Below the pieces are notes generated by a model, which was not told the origin of the DNA, did not search any database, and saw nothing but the letters and a program-made list of their open reading frames with translations. From positions 116,276,503-116,340,502 of the forward strand of contig NC_073693.1 of the NCBI RefSeq assembly GCF_029784155.1: a stretch of DNA of 64,000 nt. Reading direction: 5' to 3'. Numbering within the stretch: the first letter of the stretch is position 1; each line of letters starts with the position of its first letter. The position numbers were made by a program, and so were the translations under genes. The DNA comes from Uranotaenia lowii. Taxonomy: Eukaryota; Arthropoda; Insecta; Diptera; Culicidae. Below are positions 55,781 to 64,000 of the stretch, piece by piece.

Positions 55781-57379
55781 TTAAATGATTAATTCCTTTT
55801 TTTCTAAGTGGATCTCTTAAAAGAATTTTTTTTTACGGAGATTCACTCTTTGTGTTATATTTTGTTTGTTTAAGTTTCATTACTCTGAGGATCGTTAGAT
55901 GATACGAGCAACGACAAAAAAGTTATAGTGGGTACAAATGAGGAAGGTATTTCTATCTCAAGGGTAAGCGCTAAAAATTTCTTGTTGTTCCAGACTGTAA
56001 GGGAAGACAGGGTTATTCTTTGTTAGTTAAGCACTTCTTTGAAACTTTTTTGTCGTTACTGTTATCATCTAACATTCTTCAAAGAAAATATTTGAAATTA
56101 GGTCTAGATTCAGAAAACAAAACTTGTGGAGCAATCAGTGCAAGTGCATAGAAGTAGCAATTTTGGGATAGTTCAGCTTGATGTTTATTGTAACACTAAT
56201 CGAGTAGGTACATCATATTATACGTATGATTTCATATGTAGGCTTATGAAAATGGAACCACATAATTTCACAATAGATTTCTATCTTCCGTTAAGTTTTA
56301 GCAGACACCGAGAGACCATTTTTAACTTTTCACGTTTTTTGTCTAAAAAACTTCCAACGAAAGAATAAGACAAAATAGGAATTAATATCTACTTGTCATC
56401 ACCGGCAATTGAACAATTTTTTCCCACCAGACCACAGAAAAGTGAGGTGCCAGGTACATTTTAATTTGTCATCATCTAAATTGAATCAAAATGAGACACA
56501 AAGATTTTGCGATGGTGTGAGTGCAGTGCTGCAAAATTCGCTTGCTGCTTCATATGACGTTCATTGTTTTGACCATCTGGATTGTTCACCTTCTGGTCAA
56601 GAGTGAGTTTCTTTGACACTTTTTTTTTCAACTGGAGCTTTGCCAAGCTCAACGTTTTATTGCAGACTTACAGGTTGGTTGCAGTAAAGGGAGAATATTG
56701 AACATTGATCGAAATCCAACGATGGCTGCATTTTCCACCGGGGAGTTTTATTGAATTATGAACATCTGCATTCTAGGTCCCCACGTCACTGCAATGATTC
56801 AGGGCACCGATTTTCGTTTGGTAACACATTTACCGTTTCGTAGCTCAAACAAAGAGACGGTGCAAGGATGCCGTCCTTCGTCATCGTCTGGCGGCGGCTG
56901 TTCGATTCAATTCAGATCTCTGAGTCGTTAGAGGGCTTATTTGAAAACACTTCCGAGGACGACGACGATAGGGAAAAAGTAATTCATCATGATGAAAAAT
57001 GTTTTTGTAAGCCTTACCACAGAAGGTTCCATTGAGGATTTCCTCAAAAGTAGTCACTGGTTTTAAACGTTGGACAATGCTTGATGATAATTTTTGGTAA
57101 AAAGTACATGAATTATTTTAAGTGAATTATGTGATGTTATAAAAAAATAAATATTTGTTTTTTTTCTTTTTTCAGGTAGGTCAACCATACAGAAAACTCA
57201 GTAGTAAGTAGAGTCTGGCAATAAAAATTATTTTCACCAGCAAACCAACTAGAATTTCATGAGATTTTATCGTAAGGAATAAAAGAACTTAGATATACTG
57301 TTAGAGTAAGAAGCTAGCTTAGAACTAGACATCACTTGAATTTCATTTCCTAGCAAACTGTTAAACAATTGCCTCCCAA
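55781..57379. other. noncoding DNA
   Basis: No repeat family recognised. 56790-56990 is of balanced composition with a GAGGACGACGACGATAGGG stretch but no supported frame. Confidence 0.35.
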
Positions 57380-57770
57380 TAGTGGGAGGAGTCTTCCACT
57401 GAAGCTGTAATGAATGGCATTTAGCCAGACGGGCGGACTGTTACATGATTAATTTGTTTTAATTTATGCGATCGGCACGTTCCATGCCATGCTCTCTAGG
57501 CTGCTCAAGTCGGATCAATTGGGAAGCGGCAGCTAGCCTACCTACACATGTTTGTCCGTACGTCTGTAATTAGCCGGTCGAGGAAAGGTGTCTGGCGACC
57601 GTCAGAACTCGGGAGCAGAACAATGAACTTCAACGCTTCATACATCTGTGTTAAAGCTGATAGTCGGGGGTGATGATGAGAAGATGCTTACACAGTTGGA
57701 GCTGTTGCCGCCGCCAATTGTGAACCAAGGTGATGATGAGTGAATACTCATTTAATGAGCTGCTGATTTT
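57380..57770. promoter_or_regulatory. candidate regulatory block
   Basis: TE-free, balanced composition amid AT-rich DNA. It holds homeodomain-like TTAATTTGTTTTAATTTATG at 57449-57468 and two GTGATGATGAG words (57670 and 57731). Conservation cannot be judged from one sequence. Confidence 0.2.
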
Positions 57771-57812
57771 TTTTTATTTGGCAGCTAATCATTTCCTAAC
57801 TTTTTAGACCAG

Positions 57813-59030
57813 ATCAGTGGTTTTCAAACTTTTTTCCTTCACCGCCCCCTTTCGCTAAATTTTTGAGCTCATTGCCACTCTGAGCAAATTTTTGAAAATC
57901 TTTAGAAGGAATACTAGGTAATTGCCATCATTTCAAAACCATAAGCTTTTGATGTTTTATTGTAGTATAATTTGAAACGTTAAAAGTAGCTTATTTAAAA
58001 ATTGTTATAATTGACTTGAGAAGACCGAAAAGCCAATGCATAGTTATTATTTGAAGCAAGACAAAACTCAAAAAAATTCAAAACTTAATTGTTTCAAACA
58101 CCAAGACTGAAATTTAAAAAATATATAATTTTTTCAGGACAAATACTTAAACTTTTAAACAAAAAAAAATTCGAAAAACAAACCGCCTATCTGACAGAAT
58201 TCTCTACTAATTAAATTTCCCTTTTATTATTCACAAAACATTCACTGTAAATTTAGTGAAATAGCATTAAAAGTATGACAAATAGTAGTTCTTAATAAAA
58301 TAAATTTCAAACTTTACTTATGACAATTGTAGACTTAATACTGTTTTTATCACGGGTCTAAAAATTCCACAAAGGTTTCAACAACTAAATTCCGACAATT
58401 TAGGGAAAATCGAATAACTTTTGACGTTTAGTCATGGGAAATTGCCGTATTTAATTTCTTTATAGATTGAATAAAAGATCCGATAATCTGAAACAAAAAT
58501 AAAACATTTTTTGACCTGTTACAATCCTCTTTATTGATTTCAAAAAAAAATATCACCAAACCTGTGAGGCCTTTTATCACAAATTCCATTAAAAAATTTG
58601 TTGTAATTTTTTAAAACAAAACATTTTAAAGATTTTTAGGCATTTTACAAACTTAAGAGTTTATAAAATTTATATGACCCGTAACACATGGATGGCATAT
58701 TTATCTAATACTTTTTAGTACAACACAAAATAAACTTACAAAACTAGATCTTATACGAAATCTTTCATTATTAAAAAAAATCTGTCTGTGATTGTGAAAA
58801 ACAGAGACAAAAACTTGCTTAACAGCTCCGTGAGTTAACAGATATTTCTCATCAACCTGGCTATAATTTTGTTTTCAGAGTTCTTCAAAGTTGTATCATT
58901 GTTGGGCATTGAATGTACTCGATGTCATTTCAATTTTAAGTTGTTCCGTAATTTGTTTAAATGTGAATTTCAAAATGACCTCACCGCCCCCCTGAGCCCT
59001 TTCAAGCGCCCCCCCCCCCCCCCCCAAATT
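57813..59030 (+). mobile_element. possible hAT-type element, one end only
   Basis: CAGTGGTTTTCAAACTTTTT at 57813 is the typical terminus of Buster/SPIN-like hAT elements. Near both sides are CACCGCCCCC words (57840 and 58983) and a C18 run ends near 59026. No matching AGTTTGAAAACCACTG right end is visible. Confidence 0.35.
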
Positions 59031-59046
59031 TAATAATACATAATAA

Positions 59047-59744
59047 ATCTCACTCGCTTCAAGCTTAAATTGATCATTAGCTTATCAGAAGGCCACGTGC
59101 CAAGTTTCAGTAAGATCTGACTATTGGGAGGGGTTGCTTGAGTCTCAAGCGTGAATAGGATTTAAAGCTATTTTGCTCTAGAAAAGAAAAAAAAATACTG
59201 GTTTTTCATTGATAACTTTTTTCATCACTGATTGATTGCTTTTTATGAACTTTTTTTTCATAAAGCCTTTTTTATAACAAATATTTTACCCGATGACTGC
59301 AACACGATTGAACTTAAAACAAAAATGTTGTTTTGGTTCAATGATTGTATTTTGGCCGCAAATTGTCGTCTAAAACGTAATGAGTACATTTTACGCATTG
59401 CGTTTTAGACGACAATTTGCGGCCAGAATACATTCTTTGAACAGTAATAACTTGTTTGTTTCATGTTCAATCGTGTTGCAATCTTAGGATGAAATATTTG
59501 ATTCAATAAAGGCTTTAAGAAAAATATTCATAAAAACAATCAACCAATGAAGAAAAAGGTTTTCAAAGAAAAACCAGTATTTTTTTGCTTCTTTCGAGCA
59601 AAATATCTTAAAAACCCATTCACGCTTGAGGCTCAAGCAACCCCTCCCGATGGTCAAATCTTTCTGAAATTTTGCATGTTACCTTTTGGTAAGCTAATGA
59701 TTAATTTGAGCTAAGAGCGAGTGAGATTATTCATGTTTGTTTCA
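59047..59744. repeat. 700-bp palindrome (foldback element)
   Basis: Two arms of about 340 bp meet at about 59393. The inner 30 bp are almost exact (TGGCCGCAAATTGTCGTCTA then AAACG, and the complement). Outer parts such as AATCTCACTCGC and GGAGGGGTTGCTTGAG match the complement of the right arm with scattered differences. Noncoding. Confidence 0.9.
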
Positions 59745-61367
59745 TCCTATACTAAGATTTGTATACTGTGGTTCGTTAAATTATTCGAAAAAGGAAAAAT
59801 TACTGTTTTAGTAAAATAACCATAACTTCTTCAATTCTCAACAGGTTTCAATAAAAAACCACTTGAAATCTTTGTTTTAAATTGAAATTTATGATCCTTT
59901 TAAAACCAGATTTTGAAATGTTATTAAACTGTCGATAAAACTAAATTTTCTGAAAAAACGTATGTTTTATATTTTTTCTATCTCAACTTCACTTATACCA
60001 ACGATACCGTTGATCATACGCAAAATTGAAGTTCTGATGAAATTAATACACCTTCAATCTAAAAAAAAACAGTTTTCAAATTAATGTGATGCAGTTCGAG
60101 ATATTTGAATATAAGTAAAAGTACTTTTTTTACTTTTCTAAAATTTCATATTTGGAGCATAACTCAAAAACTGTTCTACTGAAAAATTTTTTGAATTTCA
60201 TTTTCGGATTCAGCGCCCGATTTTACATTTATAGTTTGGGTCAGTCGATGAATTTTGTAAACTAGTGTTATTGAAGAAAAAATTCTTATAGAATATCAAA
60301 CATTCAAAATTCAAATAAGAGATTTCTGGTTTAGGATTCATTTTTGAAATACCTTTCATGGTTAATAATTATAGGGAATTTTTGTTTGGAGTTTAGATTC
60401 TGAAATCGATTTCAAATAAGGAATTCAGAATTTCTATGCAGGTTCATATTGCAAAGCTCAGAATCGGAAATTAAATTTAAAATGGCCCTTAACAAAACAC
60501 AAATAAGTAAAAATCACTTTAACAAAATAAGATCTGAACTCAATTTCAAAATTGCGTTCTTTGAAAAATATGAATTTTAATTAAATTTTTTGTGAGCTAC
60601 GTCGTCTGCTGCAAAAGTTATCCAAACAACTTTAAAATTCACATATAAAATTTTTTGTCCAGGCTACAAGTATTCTTAATAGAAAGATTTTGCGACTATT
60701 TAGTATATGTCTGTTTTCGTATTTTTTTCGTTAAAAACACTCTGTGTTAACATTTTGTTCCATGCGACGTAATGAAAGCTCTGGGCAGTATAATTAATGA
60801 TAATTTATTGTTGATAAAATAACTTGTACCTAATCTCCAGGTTCAGGAAAATTCAGCTGGAAATATATTTTATTGTTTTGTTGTTTGACATTATCAAAAT
60901 AACATAACGATTGCTTGGTTTTATCCGGGCTGGCCCAGTTATTTATTTCAAAATGGGTTATTTCTGGGTTTTGAGTTTTGACTAAATTTGACCGAATTTT
61001 TGCAATTTTGAAAGCAAATTTCCCGGGTTTTCCAGGTTTTTATGTTAAATTGCCTGGATTTGTTAAGCCCGGATAAGTGCTTTAAAATTCTGGCAACCTT
61101 ATTGTTAATACTTCAAAAACAAAGATTTAAATATACATTTGGATGTATCGAGTTTACAAGAGATAAAAATAAATCTGATTTGAACCCCAAACAAGTTTTT
61201 CGTCTAAATGAAGCCTTTAAGATCCTTCATTTATTTTTAAAGCCTCCAAAAATCTGAACACTTTTAGGATTTATTTTAGAAAGTTATGATTTTAAATGAC
61301 TTACTATTAATATAAAAGAACTTAAACCCGAACAATGTGATACTCTTAGTATCTTTTTTTTTGTTTC
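59745..61367. other. AT-rich noncoding DNA
   Basis: No gene. A dispersed repeat lies at 60925-61100. Confidence 0.4.
60925..61100 (+). repeat. dispersed repeat, copy 2 (shared with 11175-11335)
   Basis: CCCGGGTTTTCCAGGTTTTT, then TGCCTGGATTTGTTAAGCCC and TTCTGGCAACC. Confidence 0.4.
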
Positions 61368-61543
61368 GATTATAGTCGTTTTACCATTTTTATGGCATTC
61401 GCGACTTTATCAACGTTGCAGTTGGCGGATCGTTATTGAAAAACTTATCCGGTACAACTGTGTTCGATGTTTACTCTTGGGCTCGAACTTGCGGACATCG
61501 GCTCAGAAGACAACAGACTTGCCAACTGAGCTATATCACAAGC
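61368..61543 (-). mobile_element. tRNA-derived SINE, copy 2
   Basis: On the minus strand: TTGTGATATAGCTCAGTTGG, then AAGTTCGAGCCCAAGAGTA, body CAACGTTGATAAAGTCGCG and AATGGTAAAACGACTATAATC. It is cleaner than copy 1; both pol III box-like words are intact. Confidence 0.88.
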
Positions 61544-62173
61544 CCCACTCTCAGTATCACTTTTTTTTACTTTTCTTTATGTATGCATTTTTCAAGCAAA
61601 AATTATATAGGAAAAATATTGTCACCAAACTCCTCCCGTCCCCCCACGAGGCAATTTTTCCTACGGCCCTGGACTAACCAATAGACTTCTGATCTTTATT
61701 TTCTTGGCTGCCTATAAAAAAATCCTACTTTTTGCAAATTTCTTTCAAAATTTAAACATGCTATGAACAAATCATGAATTAAATTTTACACTGTGCTTGG
61801 TGATCTAAAAGATATGGAATAAAAAAATGAGGTATGGAAAAAAATTGAGTCGAAATTTGCTGCGGCCTAATTTTCATGCCCAGTCAGCTACAAAATTTAG
61901 ATACCTATGTATATATTATTTAAACTTTTTTTATGCGATTCTTAATAATTTTTTCAGTATTTTCCAGTGTTGCTTGAAGTTTTCGGTAAGGAAAACCAAA
62001 ATATTAAATCGCCTTAATTATCATTTTTTAAGCTCAAGTTTTATTATATCTGGTTCATTTAAAGTTTTAGTAATTTTATTTTGTATTTTAAGTTTTTGAA
62101 CACCCTGTATATTAATAAGTTTAATACTGATGTTATGATATCGCTTGGTACATCTTTGTGTCTGAAAATAATC
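61544..62173. other. AT-rich noncoding DNA
   Basis: Nothing recognised. Confidence 0.4.
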
Positions 62174-62428
62174 ACATTTTCGTAGGTGATGGAAAGAATA
62201 AGAGAAACATGAGCTATCAAAGAACGAAAGAACATAAGCCGTAAATACGGTGAACGTGGTGAAATTGGCTAACGCGCCGTTGTACTGAAGTGGAGATTGC
62301 AGGTTCAAGTCCTGCCGGTGAGCCGTTGTATCTTTTTTTTAAAAATTCATGATATTTACGGCTTATGTTCTTCCGTTCTTTGATAGCTCATGTTTCTCTC
62401 ATTCTTTCCATTACTTACGAAAATATAA
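62174..62428 (+). mobile_element. foldback MITE carrying a tRNA-like segment
   Basis: Arms 62174-62237 and 62352-62428 are inverted repeats (TTTCGTAGGTGATGGAAAG; ACATAAGCCGTAAATA with complement TATTTACGGCTTATGT). Between them is GTGGTGAAATTGGCTAACGC (D-arm and A-box-like) and GCAGGTTCAAGTCCTGC, a perfect T arm (B box). A partial copy lies at 45396-45515. Confidence 0.85.
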
Positions 62429-63019
62429 ATAAGTTAATGGAGTTCAATGAACTTCTAGTACGACTGCACCGAATAGGGAGAAACTAAGAAGAGACTTCAA
62501 CATAAGCAACGAACCCGGTGTATCTGCATGTAGTGTAATATGTACACTGTTCTTAAAGAAGAAATGCAATCCACAAAATGGTGTAATTACGTTTAAAACC
62601 AAAAAAAAATCCATCAAGTGTCAAGCACAAACGTATTCACAAACGCTCCTTTTTGTGATTTGAGAAATCAGGATGACAAAATCAGAAATGCGCACATCCT
62701 TACAGTCAGGTGCAAAAGCTATGAAGTTTTGGTTGTTTTCATTCGCGTATTACGAATAACAGAAATATTTGAGATACCATGTGTATTCAGTAAAAAAAGG
62801 TAATGATCAAGCTATCAAGTTAAAGCTAAAATTTGAATTTTAAAAATCGATCCAACTTTGAATGAAATTCAACGCTGCAAAGCAATCATTTTAAGATAGA
62901 TGTTTTTTTTCGGAAATTCTAGGCAAGCGGCCAAAACTTCCTTGCGATCCTCAATTCGTATATATGCATATTTGAAAAGATTTTTTTTTTTCATAATTTT
63001 AAAAATTATGAAATAATTT
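62429..63019. other. noncoding DNA
   Basis: Nothing recognised. Confidence 0.4.
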
Positions 63020-63990
63020 CAATACGCCAAAGCTTACCTTTTATGGACGAAGCAAATGGCGTTGAGGACCAAAAAATGTAAAAAAGGGTGCAAAATAAGA
63101 GTAGTACCACTAATATTTTAACAAACTGCTTTATTTCTTCATAACTTATTTTTAAATTATGTAGAATGATGAAACATAGATGTAAGGCTGAATTTAAAAT
63201 CAAAGAAAAAGGCTTATTATTTAAAAATACTAACGTTTTTAAATAGTCAAACACTATTTCTCCAGTTTCAAGTCATAGATGGCAGCACTATCTTACTATT
63301 AACTGGTTAATTAAGGTGTGCTGGATGATTTTGGCCAAGAAATAAGTACTCGGTACTGTGTGAATACCTTGGAAATTCTAAGATCACTAAATAAAAAAAA
63401 TAGAATTGCATCAATGCCACTAAGAGTGAACTTCTTGGACCGATAATCCATTATTGGTATGATTTGCAATTGAATCGGAAGTTGAGATGAGCAGGAACTT
63501 TGGCGGTTGTATAATCTTGTCCTGGTAAATTAATATTAGTTTGGTTTTAACTGCAAGATAGAGCTGCCATCTACGACTAAAAACTGGAAAAGCTTGGTTT
63601 ACTGATAAAAATCTAAGTTTTCGAATTCCAATCAGTTCTTTTTCTGATTCAAAATTAACCCAGAATGTTGGTTTCTTCATTTCACGTCATGATAATGAAG
63701 AAACTAAGCAGTGAATTATTACAGCTCAAATATCAAATTCCTTAGTTACTAGAAGAGCATATCTTAAACCCCCCTCTAAAACCTTTGGGATGCTGGAAAT
63801 CATCTAAAAATGCCGGGATCTATTAAAATAGTTTGTAGAATCAATATTAATGGCATTTACACAGTTATTTTCAAGAAATAATCTTGATTTTTGTAGAAAA
63901 AACACAAGTAGTTCTATTCTTATTTCGCAACTCTTTCCATATTTTTGGTCCTCAACGCCAATTGCTTCATCCAAAAAAGTTAACTTATGC
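63020..63990. repeat. decayed inverted-repeat element at the right edge
   Basis: Outer arms: GAAGCAAATGGCGTTGAGGA plus CCAAAAA (63048) and the complement TTTTTGG plus TCCTCAACGCCAATTGCTTC (63943). Inner arms: CATAGATGGCAGCACTATCT (63285) and the complement AGATAGAGCTGCCATCTACG (63558). The sequence between arms is diverged. Confidence 0.6.
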
Positions 63991-64000
63991 CTGGTTTTAC

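Noticed and set aside
54988..55792. Long Ser-Ile and Leu-Val frames
   Set aside because: Translation of the ATTAGT microsatellite.
62240..62325. Functional tRNA gene
   Set aside because: The T arm is perfect but the 5' acceptor strand does not pair with the 3' side and the anticodon arm is not formed; it lies inside a foldback element.

Overview
This window is eukaryotic DNA, most likely from a mosquito or a close relative (Diptera, Culicidae). Three things point there: AT-rich noncoding DNA, exons split by short GT/AG introns, and a transposon load typical of mosquitoes, including a DD37E Tc1/mariner-type element, RTE, LOA and copia retroelements and hAT-type MITEs. The species call is inference. 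Only one host protein gene can be named: the last three exons of a GORAB (RAB6-interacting golgin) orthologue at 2-768, followed by its 3' UTR. A TE-poor, moderately GC-rich block at about 6001-7516 ends in a strong splice donor and may be the noncoding first exon of a second gene. The rest is intergenic or intronic.

Layout, left to right. At 1875-5560 lies an RTE-like non-LTR retrotransposon (plus strand), interrupted by a hairpin repeat and by an internally deleted copia element with one LTR. At 7583-9628 two minisatellites abut with opposed orientation (13-bp then 11-bp units). At 12777-16034 a hAT-type MITE is split by a second RTE-like element (minus strand). At 17192-18484 is a dead DD37E transposon; a 3' fragment of the same family lies at 43899-44277. 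At 20985-23500 an inverted GAGAC minisatellite is split by a 1.7-kb GC-rich, poly(A)-ended retroposon with a 14-bp target duplication. At 25239-29492 a 5'-truncated LINE is flanked by two 742-bp direct copies of the adjoining DNA and is itself interrupted by a second copy of the hAT MITE.

At 31076-33892 is a Penelope-like element with a 12-bp target duplication, a perfect 70-bp terminal inverted repeat and a GIY-YIG remnant. Five hAT-type MITEs sit inside it; four belong to one 242-bp family in +,-,-,+ order. Later regions hold a family of about 400-bp MITEs (five copies), tRNA-derived SINEs, a foldback element carrying a tRNA-like segment, a near-intact LOA-type LINE flanked by identical 149-bp duplications (50901-53171), a 680-bp hexanucleotide microsatellite (55098-55780), a 700-bp palindrome (59047-59744) and a decayed inverted-repeat element at the right edge.

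The main themes are deep nesting, which gives a relative insertion order, two LINE insertions with unusually long flanking duplications, and repeated inverted (foldback) architecture. No coherent undescribed multi-gene system was found; the most unusual signals are structural.
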